5,049 bases of DNA, from the NCBI GenBank assembly GCA_002862965.1, contig PKCW01000220.1, forward strand, positions 1 through 5,049, in the 5' to 3' direction. Position numbers and translations under genes: made by a program. Each line of letters begins with the position of its first letter. The stretch's first letter is position 1. Source of the DNA: Pseudomonadota bacterium. GTDB lineage: Bacteria > Pseudomonadota > Gammaproteobacteria > UBA5335. The notes below the pieces were generated by a model, which worked only from the letters and a program-made list of their open reading frames with translations, made no database searches and had not been told where the DNA came from. Shown one piece after another: positions 1 to 5,049 of the stretch.

Positions 1-63
1 TCCGTAAGCTTTGATCAGGCATGCAAGGATGATTCTCTTTGTGAAGGAAATAGCAAGCTCGAG

Positions 64-189
64 TTACGGCTGTTGGAATGTGTAATTTTCATCTGTTGCG
101 GTGCTGTGTAGCAAACGTCCTGCCTTACGGATAGAATCAAGCACATCAGCGTCCGTAGTTTTACGCGCCTGATTCATGAACAACTTCAT
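64..189 (-). CDS. Possible small hypothetical protein (41 aa) or gene fragment
   Basis: The frame starts at an ATG (187-189) and ends at TAA (64-66). It begins M-K-L-F-M-N-Q-A-R-K and includes a plausible amphipathic stretch, D-A-D-V-L-D-S-I-R-K-A-G-R-L-L. Its start lies inside the end of another short - strand frame (stop at 161-163), an overlap of 29 bases. That arrangement fits either translational coupling of two tiny genes or one older gene broken by a frameshift. A purine-rich GGAGG lies upstream but about 17 bases from the ATG, which is too far for a good Shine-Dalgarno site. No family is recognised. It could easily be a chance open frame. Confidence 0.2.
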   Translation of the reverse strand: MKLFMNQARKTTDADVLDSIRKAGRLLHSTATDENYTFQQP

Positions 190-268
190 CGCCTTCGATG
201 GCAGTCACCTCCACATTGGATGCTGCTGTATCATCGCTCTTCAAATGGATGTTTTGTTTTGCAGACAC
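161..268 (-). CDS. Possible small hypothetical protein (35 aa) or gene fragment
   Basis: The frame is open from base 301, directly after the stop at 302-304, down to a TAA at 161-163. If translated on its own, the likeliest start is GTG at 266-268, with CGGAG about 9 bases upstream. The product would be acidic and hydrophilic, with S-D-D-T-A-A-S-N-V-E-V-T-A-I-E-G-D-E near the middle. It overlaps the next short frame by 29 bases. Because the frame is also open upstream of the GTG, it may be part of a longer gene interrupted by the stop at 302-304. No homologue is recognised and the call is weak. Confidence 0.18.
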   Translation of the reverse strand: MSAKQNIHLKSDDTAASNVEVTAIEGDEVVHESGA

Positions 269-387
269 AGGTAGGGCACTCCGAAAGGGATCAGTAAGGG
301 CCTAGGTGGAAGCGCTCAACTTCACGAGTCGACCTTTGAGCTCTCCAAGCTCTGTGGCCTCCAAAGCACTTGTCCGAGCTATTGTTT

Positions 388-1323
388 TCAGAACGAAACA
401 AGCACTGCTAAAGTGAACACTGGTACGTATTCGGCCATGTTGCGCAGAAAGACACGCTGGGTTTCGAGCGTATGGCCCTCGCCGCCGTCCGACTTGAAGC
501 CGGTTTCGAGGAAGATGACCGGCTTGCCGCCGCTGGCGTTCCGTGAATTCTGCACCGCGCGGCAGACGTCGTCGGCGAAGCCCTCCGTCACCGGCTGGAC
601 CACGGCCGGATACATGTGCAGGCCGACGATGTCGTAGTCCGCGATCAGCGCCATCTCCTTGATGAAGAGCTGGTAGCCGGGAACCGTGACGACGGACAGC
701 ACCGTGGTGGCGCCCGGATCGGTCTGCTTCACGGCCTCGTTCAGGGTGTGGATGATGCGCGCCTCGGCCACCGGCGACCAGCCGTGGGCCCGCTGACGCG
801 AGAGGACGTGTTGGTAGTCCAGGTTCAGTTCGTTCTCCAGCGACCAGTGGTGGACGGTCGCTTTGTAACGGTCGACGACGGCGCGGGCATAGCGGTCCAG
901 AGCGTCCAGATACTCTCCGGTCGAGAGTTTTGCGGTCCATTCCGGCGCGACGGCCCGTTCGCGATTATAGCCGTTGCCGATCTGGGCGATGATCTGGATG
1001 CCGTTGCGCGCGGCTTCTTCGGTAACCATGTCGAAGTAGCTGAAATCAAAGGGCGCGCCGGGCGCCGGCTCGATGCGTTTCCAGGCGTAGTCCACCCGGA
1101 TCCAGCGCACCCCGTTGGCCGCCATGACCGCAAAATCGTCGGGGTAGAGCTCATAGTCCGGCAGCGGAATGTGGTAGGCGGTCATCCCCCACATGAAGCC
1201 TTGCGGGGCTTGGGCCGGCGGCGTCTGCGGACATTCGGCGCGGTTCCGGTCCAGAGGGCCGGCAACGGCCGCGCCCAAACTCAGCGTCCATATCAGGATC
1301 ACGACGGCAGGGATGCGGTTCAT
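388..1323 (-). CDS. Secreted clan GH-A-like glycoside hydrolase, C-terminally truncated
   Basis: A 311-residue protein with a TIM-barrel glycosidase appearance. Residues 1-21 form a Sec-type signal peptide: Asn-Arg after Met, a hydrophobic core V-V-I-L-I-W-T-L, and a probable cleavage after A-V-A. The barrel starts near G-F-M-W-G at 42-46. H-W-S-L-E-N-E-L-N at 159-167 supplies the Asn-Glu pair typical of clan GH-A, with Glu165 the predicted acid/base. V-I-F-L-E-T-G-F at 269-276 supplies Glu273, the predicted nucleophile at the end of strand 7. Only 38 residues follow, and about the last ten (F-T-L-A-V-L-V-S-F) lie in lower-GC DNA and look unrelated, so strand 8 and its helix are probably missing. 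The ATG at 1323 is preceded by TTGGAG with 5 bases of spacing, 11 bases after the stop of the membrane-protein gene, so it is the last gene of the operon. The frame stays open upstream to 1866, but that part is antisense noise. The exact GH family and substrate are not determinable. The protein may be inactive. Confidence 0.8.
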   Translation of the reverse strand: MNRIPAVVILIWTLSLGAAVAGPLDRNRAECPQTPPAQAPQGFMWGMTAYHIPLPDYELYPDDFAVMAANGVRWIRVDYAWKRIEPAPGAPFDFSYFDMVTEEAARNGIQIIAQIGNGYNRERAVAPEWTAKLSTGEYLDALDRYARAVVDRYKATVHHWSLENELNLDYQHVLSRQRAHGWSPVAEARIIHTLNEAVKQTDPGATTVLSVVTVPGYQLFIKEMALIADYDIVGLHMYPAVVQPVTEGFADDVCRAVQNSRNASGGKPVIFLETGFKSDGGEGHTLETQRVFLRNMAEYVPVFTLAVLVSF

Positions 1324-1328
1324 GCGAT

Positions 1329-1332
1329 CTCC
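1329..1332 (-). promoter_or_regulatory. Ribosome binding site deciding the glycosidase start
   Basis: The - strand reads TTGGAGATCGCATG. GGAG lies 5 bases before the ATG at 1321-1323, directly after the TGA of the upstream gene (1335-1337). It rejects the longer open frame that runs back to 1866, and the predicted signal peptide begins exactly at this ATG. Confidence 0.7.
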
Positions 1333-1334
1333 AA

Positions 1335-2069
1335 TCAGGCAGGTGGAAGAAGCCGGCGCACCAGCGCGGTCATGACCATGCCCGACAGCGCCAACACGAG
1401 GATCTCGGGTGCATGCCACCACCCGGGCTGCGCATCGAGCATGCGCTGGATCGCCCGCGGCCCGAGCACGCTCCACAGGATGATGTGGGGCAGTCCGCCG
1501 ACCACCGACGCCAGCACGTAGCCCTCGCGCGAGACGTCCAGCGTCGCCAGCGCCCAGTTGAGCGGCGGCACGGCAAACATCATCAGCCGCAAATAGAGCA
1601 CGGTTCGAAACCCGTTGCCGTTGATGCGTTCGGCGGCCTGTTTCGGCAGCAGGCTGAAACAGCGCGCGACGAACGCCTGACCCAGACGCTGGCCGATGAA
1701 GTAGAGGCCATAGCAGGCGATGGTCCAGTAGACAACGGTCAAGACGATGGTGATCACGGGGCCATAGATGAGGGAAACGGCAATCAGGACCAGCACGGTG
1801 GGCACGTTGAGCAGGACGCCGGCGACGCCGAAGACGACGATTGCCACCGGACCGAGGACGCCCCATTCCCGGCTCTGGGCGCGCAGAAAATCGACCAGTT
1901 CACGCAAGCCGTCGCGGCTGAAGCCGAACTCGAAGGGAAGGGAGCGCGACAACAGAGCCAGGCCGGCAATGACGGCCATCAGCGTGAGGAAGCGGATCGG
2001 TCCGGACCAGCGGGGGTTCATCCCGGTCCCGGCTTCCACCGCGGACTCAGTCGGCGATGGCTTGCGCAT
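1335..2069 (-). CDS. DedA/TVP38 (VTT-domain) family inner-membrane protein
   Basis: A 244-residue multi-spanning membrane protein. Hydrophobic segments lie at about 26-41, 72-97, 100-125, 156-176, 184-205 and 221-240. The pattern matches the VTT (SNARE-associated, TVP38/TMEM64) domain: N-V-P-T at 88-91, a loop with Y-G-P at 102-104, G-Q-R-L-G at 126-130, then Y-L-R-L with F-A-V-P-P-L-N at 159-171, which corresponds to the family's conserved Arg-Leu...Pro...Asn segment, and a closing G-G-L-P. Family members are implicated in lipid scramblase or undecaprenyl-phosphate recycling and membrane homeostasis; which role applies here is not shown. The ATG at 2069 has GGAAGGG 7 bases upstream and overlaps the end of the preceding gene by 23 bases, implying translational coupling. 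TTG at 2072 or ATG at 2021 are alternative starts with weaker support. In this operon a lipid-carrier or lipid-translocation role for glycan assembly is plausible but inferred. Confidence 0.88.
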   Translation of the reverse strand: MRKPSPTESAVEAGTGMNPRWSGPIRFLTLMAVIAGLALLSRSLPFEFGFSRDGLRELVDFLRAQSREWGVLGPVAIVVFGVAGVLLNVPTVLVLIAVSLIYGPVITIVLTVVYWTIACYGLYFIGQRLGQAFVARCFSLLPKQAAERINGNGFRTVLYLRLMMFAVPPLNWALATLDVSREGYVLASVVGGLPHIILWSVLGPRAIQRMLDAQPGWWHAPEILVLALSGMVMTALVRRLLPPA

Positions 2070-4107
2070 CAAGGCGCCCTTCCGCGCTCGCGTGCGGCGG
2101 GTTCGACATGGCGCGGCCCGCGGGATGCGCGGCCAGCAGCGCGCCCACGACCTGCTCGATCTCTGCCGAAAGCAGGTATTCCCCCTTGCTTTGCATGCGC
2201 GAGCCCTGCTGCGAGTCGTGTCTGAGGAGACCGGCGATGGCCGCGTCCGAGAGCGCCGGGACGGTCTCGCCCAGGGCGCCCATCAGTTCACGAAGGACGT
2301 CGGCCGGGCGACTCATCAGGTCTTCATAGCGGATCCGGGCGCTGAAAAAGCCCGGCTGTTGCTGTTGCAGCCGCAGGCTGTCCTGCATGTGGGACAGCCA
2401 TTGCAGCGTGAAGTATTGCGCGGCCCCGCGACGTCCGTCGTCGCGGAACGCGGGGTCCTCGAACAGCGGGACGGTGGCCGCCAGCGCCGCGCGCGTCGGG
2501 GGAAAGGCGCCCAAGGCGGACAGCAGCAGGCGATCCAGGCGCCAACGCCGCCAGAGGCGGTATTGCCGCGCCGAAAAATAGGCGTTCAGGAACGAATTGA
2601 CCGTGGGCAGGGGATCGCGATAGAGAAAGACGTTGTGCCAGCGGCCGGAAAGGGGCTCGAACAGCGGGGCGGCGGGAAGGCACCAGCTGCGCAGCTTGAT
2701 GAGCGGGCGCCCTGCGGCGGGATCGCGGCAGCGCAGGGCATGGCCGAGCAAGCGGGTACAGCCGTCCATCAGCCGGCGCAATTCGCGATCGCGCTGCCCG
2801 CCGGCGAGACGCGACAGGATGGTGGCCTGGCTGTAGAAATCGGGTTCCGACACCGATTGCAGCGTACCCGTGCTTGCCAGCAACTGGCTGAGCAGGGTGG
2901 AGCCGCAACGGCCCGTGCTGTGCAGGAAGACCGGAGCGGGCGCCGTGGCCGTCGGCATGAGGAGATCGGCCAGCCGAGGCACGTCGCTGTAGGCGAGGGC
3001 ATGGAGCCGCACGGCATGGTCACGTTGGGCTTCGTAAAAAAAGGGATCTGCGTCGAGCAGATCGACGCCTTGCTCGACTTCCACCAACAGCAAACGGCGC
3101 CGCCGGTCGTCCAGACAATAGGGCGTGATGTGCGCGCCGCGTTCCTGCATCAGCGCCGCGAGATCCGTGGATCCGATCGGGCGCTTGAAGAAATGGCTGG
3201 CACTCGCGGGTTCTGCCGGGATCACGCGGGGGCGCCGGCCAGTGACGACATAGGAATCGGCCTGCACCCGGGGCGCCTTCCGCCCTGAGGGCGCCGAACC
3301 TGAGTCGCTGGCCGCAACGTTGGCGCTGTATTCGAACGGCGGCTTGGCCAACTTGGGGTTGAAGAACTGTGCGAAGGTGCCGTAGGCCATCTTTCCCAGG
3401 AGCTTCAGCCGGCCTTCGCGGTGAAACCGGCGCATGTCCAGCACGATGCGGCCCTGCCCGAGCATCCGGAACCGGCCGCCGCGGCTCACGCGGCGCAGGT
3501 AGTCCACGTCCTCGCCAAAGTACAGCGTCTCGTTGTAGCCGCCCGCTTGCTCATGTGCCAAGCGGGGAACGAGATAGGCCGATGAACCCGGCGCGGTGGG
3601 GGCAAGGTATTGCAGACCGGCCATGGCGACGTTGAAAAGCCCCGTGATGAGGCGATCGCTCCAGCAGTCCGAGCCGCTGACGAAGTACAACGCCGCGGTG
3701 CGCAGACCGCGTTGCTCCATCTGCGCCACACCGGCGAGCAGGGTTGCGCTTGCAATGCGCGCATCGGCGTCCAGAAAGGCCAGATACTCGCCGCGGGCCA
3801 CCGCCGCGCCGCTGTTGCGCGCCAGCGAGACGCCTTTGCGCGGCGCCCGGACCAGCCGGACGAGCTGCGGATGTTCTTGCGCCAATGCCTCGACGATGGC
3901 GGCGGTGTCGTCCGAACTGCCGCTGTCGGTCACGATGATTTCAACCGCGTCGGTGGCGTCGTCGAGCAGTTCGTAGAGGAGGCGATCCACGATGCCCGCT
4001 TCGTCGAGAGCGGGAATCACGATGCTCAAGCGGGGCTGGGATGGCGTTTGCGGGGCGATTCCAGGCCCGATCGGGCCGGGCGTATCGGACGGCGGATTCG
4101 ATCCCAT
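2047..4107 (-). CDS. Bifunctional GT2 glycosyltransferase-sulfotransferase fusion
   Basis: A 686-residue protein with two catalytic domains in one frame. After a Pro-rich leader (1-26), residues 27 to about 250 form a GT-A, family 2 glycosyltransferase: L-S-I-V-I-P-A-L-D-E at 27-36, D-S-G-S-S-D-D at 61-67, the metal/nucleotide-sugar D-A-D at 113-115, and G-E-D at 198-200 as the likely catalytic-base region. Residues about 255-390 form a linker or unrecognised domain. Residues about 392-670 are a sulfotransferase: the P-loop-like PAPS 5'-phosphosulfate motif S-T-G-R-C-G-S-T-L at 397-405, S-E-P-D at 420-423, and the 3'-phosphate motif with Arg497 and Ser505 spaced eight apart (R-D-P-L-P-T-V-N-S), as in classical PAPS enzymes. 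There is no signal peptide and no strong transmembrane helix, so it is cytoplasmic or membrane-peripheral. The predicted role is to transfer a sugar and then a sulfate to a glycan, lipid or other acceptor. The start is fixed by AGGGAGGA 7 bases upstream of the ATG. It is the first gene of the operon. The acceptor and donor sugar are unknown. Confidence 0.87.
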   Translation of the reverse strand: MGSNPPSDTPGPIGPGIAPQTPSQPRLSIVIPALDEAGIVDRLLYELLDDATDAVEIIVTDSGSSDDTAAIVEALAQEHPQLVRLVRAPRKGVSLARNSGAAVARGEYLAFLDADARIASATLLAGVAQMEQRGLRTAALYFVSGSDCWSDRLITGLFNVAMAGLQYLAPTAPGSSAYLVPRLAHEQAGGYNETLYFGEDVDYLRRVSRGGRFRMLGQGRIVLDMRRFHREGRLKLLGKMAYGTFAQFFNPKLAKPPFEYSANVAASDSGSAPSGRKAPRVQADSYVVTGRRPRVIPAEPASASHFFKRPIGSTDLAALMQERGAHITPYCLDDRRRRLLLVEVEQGVDLLDADPFFYEAQRDHAVRLHALAYSDVPRLADLLMPTATAPAPVFLHSTGRCGSTLLSQLLASTGTLQSVSEPDFYSQATILSRLAGGQRDRELRRLMDGCTRLLGHALRCRDPAAGRPLIKLRSWCLPAAPLFEPLSGRWHNVFLYRDPLPTVNSFLNAYFSARQYRLWRRWRLDRLLLSALGAFPPTRAALAATVPLFEDPAFRDDGRRGAAQYFTLQWLSHMQDSLRLQQQQPGFFSARIRYEDLMSRPADVLRELMGALGETVPALSDAAIAGLLRHDSQQGSRMQSKGEYLLSAEIEQVVGALLAAHPAGRAMSNPPHASAEGRLDAQAIAD
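2077..2083 (-). promoter_or_regulatory. Ribosome binding site of the VTT-protein gene, inside the preceding gene
   Basis: GGAAGGG on the - strand lies 7 bases before the ATG at 2067-2069. The site sits within the last codons of the fusion gene, whose stop is at 2047-2049, so ribosomes finishing that gene can reinitiate here. It favours the 2069 start over the downstream ATG at 2021, whose nearest GGAAG is about 13 bases away. Confidence 0.6.
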
Positions 4108-4530
4108 CGGGGTGTCCTCCCTGTCGATGGCGCGTCGAATGGCGACAGCGCCGGTGCCTGTCGGGCCCGTGGCACGGCCTACCCCGCCAGACGATGCATA
4201 TCGGATGGCCGTCCATGGGAACCGTCCTGTGGTTCAGCCTAGCCGCGATTCGCTTACGGGCGCAAGCGCTTCTGAATGGCGTCGCCGACCCGAAGGGCAT
4301 TCATCGCCGCGCCGCCTCGACAGAGGCTATCGGCGGATTGCGGGAAAACCTGCGTCCGGGATTGCCATGTCTTCATTTGGCTCTCGAGCGTGCGGTGGGA
4401 CGTGGCACCACGGCGCCCGATCGGCCTGCGTGGCGCGCCGAGCAATGGCGGTGAAGCGGATCGCGGCCGCGCGGGGTCGAACGCAGCCGCGGCGCCGCCG
4501 TGGGGCTCGCGGCGTCTGGGTGACGATGGA
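4108..4530. other. Gene-free stretch between queF and the operon
   Basis: 423 bases with no supported gene. Open frames across it on either strand have no start signal or protein-like composition, and they read into antisense of neighbouring genes. It must hold the leader of the fusion gene and probably its promoter on the - strand, but I found no convincing -35/-10 pair; the best AT-rich spot is ATATGCAT at 4194-4201. Downstream of the queF stop there is GC-rich partial dyad symmetry (GCCGCG at 4486-4491 and CGCGGC at 4508-4513) without a T-run, so no intrinsic terminator can be claimed. No tRNA, CRISPR or repeat array was seen. Read-through from queF into the operon cannot be excluded. Confidence 0.6.
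4115..4122 (-). promoter_or_regulatory. Strong ribosome binding site of the fusion gene
   Basis: AGGGAGGA on the - strand ends 7 bases before the ATG at 4105-4107. This near-ideal Shine-Dalgarno sequence shows that the Pro/Gly-rich first 26 residues, which precede the glycosyltransferase fold, are probably translated and are not an overextended start. Confidence 0.75.
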
Positions 4531-4935
4531 TCAGGGCAGATGCAGCGGGGCGGGCGGGGTCCAGCCGGGGGCGCGGTGTTCGACGACGACGTGGGTGTAG
4601 ATGCCGCCGCGCACGTTGAACTCGGCGGTGAGGCGCAGGGCGCGCGGGGCGCAGGCGGTGACGAGGTCGCCGACGATGCGGTTGGTCACGGCCTCGTGAA
4701 AGGCGCCCTGGTCGCGGAAGGCCCAGACGTACTGCTTGAGCGATTTGAGTTCCACGCAGCGCTGATCGGCGACGTATTCCAGGTGCAGCACGGCGAAGTC
4801 CGGCTGGCCGGTCTTGGGGCACAGGCAGGTGAACTCGGGAATCCGGATGCGGATGGTGTAGTCGCGTTCCGGATGCGGGTTGGGGAAGGTTTCGAGCAGT
4901 GCGGGCGTGGGCGCACCGGGGGCGGGCATGGACAT
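4531..4935 (-). CDS. queF: NADPH-dependent 7-cyano-7-deazaguanine reductase (preQ0 reductase)
   Basis: A 134-residue cytoplasmic enzyme that reduces the nitrile of preQ0 to the aminomethyl group of preQ1 with two NADPH, the step before insertion of the base into tRNA by Tgt in queuosine synthesis. It is the short unimodal (B. subtilis YkvM-like) type of T-fold protein, not the long two-domain E. coli type. Key features: [14 protein letters not shown] at 34-47, with Cys39 the expected thioimide-forming nucleophile and Asp46 the acid; the QueF signature E-L-K-S-L-K-Q-Y at 62-69; and F-H-E at 79-81, with Glu81 binding substrate. Cys37 is an extra cysteine beside the catalytic one. The ATG at 4935 has TAGGA 10 bases upstream; the ATG at 4929 would leave that site too far away. 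It is transcribed away from smc. No other queuosine gene is in the window. Confidence 0.97.
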   Translation of the reverse strand: MSMPAPGAPTPALLETFPNPHPERDYTIRIRIPEFTCLCPKTGQPDFAVLHLEYVADQRCVELKSLKQYVWAFRDQGAFHEAVTNRIVGDLVTACAPRALRLTAEFNVRGGIYTHVVVEHRAPGWTPPAPLHLP

Positions 4936-4968
4936 GGCGTGGCCATCCTAGGCAAAATCGAGCCCGGC

Positions 4969-4974
4969 ATTATA
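4969..4974 (-). promoter_or_regulatory. Probable -10 element of the queF promoter
   Basis: A perfect TATAAT on the - strand lies in the short AT-rich part of the queF-smc gap, 33 bases before the queF ATG, which would give a 5' leader of roughly 25-30 bases. The -35 region at the usual spacing is GC-rich (GGGCCC at 4992-4997) and does not resemble TTGACA, so the promoter may be weak or rely on an activator. On the + strand the same spot reads TATATC and could also serve smc. Confidence 0.45.
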
Positions 4975-5018
4975 TCCCAATGCCTCGAGACGGGCCCCTC
5001 CGACGTGCCAACCGTTCC

Positions 5019-5049
5019 ATGCGCCTGACGGCCATCCGGCTGGCCGGAT
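5019..5049 (+). CDS. smc: Chromosome partition protein SMC, N-terminal end only
   Basis: Ten complete codons beginning at ATG 5019 read M-R-L-T-A-I-R-L-A-G, followed by a T that would start Phe. This matches the highly conserved start of bacterial SMC proteins (M-R-L-x-x-I-x-L-x-G-F-K-S-F), the strand leading into the ABC-type ATPase head. SMC forms the ring-shaped condensin with ScpA and ScpB that organises and segregates the chromosome. The gene continues beyond the window and is divergent from queF, 83 bases apart. No clear Shine-Dalgarno site is visible before the ATG. The call rests on a very short peptide, but the match is distinctive. Confidence 0.82.
   Translation, partial: MRLTAIRLAG

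Larger units (their letters stand above)
1..415. other. Lower-GC segment of distinct origin, no recognised gene
   Basis: This stretch is clearly AT-richer than the rest of the window: bases 241-300 have 28 G/C of 60 and bases 361-420 have 26 of 60, whereas the operon to its right is about two thirds G/C. No long frame runs through it. On the - strand there are short open stretches: a frame ending in a stop at 302-304 (reading ...ELKGRLVKLSAST), an in-frame continuation from 301 to a stop at 161, an overlapping frame from ATG at 189 to a stop at 64, and an open frame from 63 to the window edge. Their amino-acid composition is protein-like, but I recognise none of them. The segment may be a mobile-element flank, a decayed gene or an inserted fragment. 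No transposase, terminal inverted repeat or target duplication could be seen. Confidence 0.6.

Overview
The window looks like a piece of a high-GC gammaproteobacterial chromosome. Two points support this: queF (unimodal type) lies divergent to a gene whose first ten codons match the N-terminus of the chromosome-partition ATPase SMC (M-R-L-T-A-I-R-L-A-G), and the coding bias is strongly GC-rich with dense antisense shadow frames. The species cannot be named from sequence alone.

Layout, right to left. At the far right, smc begins on the + strand and runs off the window. Facing it on the - strand is queF (preQ0 reductase, queuosine biosynthesis), with a perfect TATAAT -10 element between the two genes. 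A 423-base stretch without a gene follows. Next comes a compact - strand operon of three genes. The first is a 686-residue protein joining an N-terminal GT2 glycosyltransferase to a C-terminal PAPS-dependent-type sulfotransferase. The second is a DedA/TVP38-type (VTT) membrane protein whose start overlaps the first gene. The third is a secreted clan GH-A-like TIM-barrel glycosidase starting 11 bases after the second. Each operon gene has a recognisable Shine-Dalgarno sequence at the chosen start.

At the left end, around base 415-430, the glycosidase gene breaks off. Base composition drops abruptly (26 G/C of 60 in bases 361-420, against about two thirds in the operon), and the reading frame ends in a short tail that looks unrelated. 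Bases 1 to about 415 hold only short open stretches on the - strand, none recognised. This is best read as a recombination or insertion junction that truncated the glycosidase.

The operon content (sugar transfer, sulfation, membrane protein, exported glycan-active enzyme) suggests a small module that makes or remodels a sulfated glycan or glycolipid. That role is an inference. The most noteworthy item is the one-polypeptide glycosyltransferase-sulfotransferase fusion.
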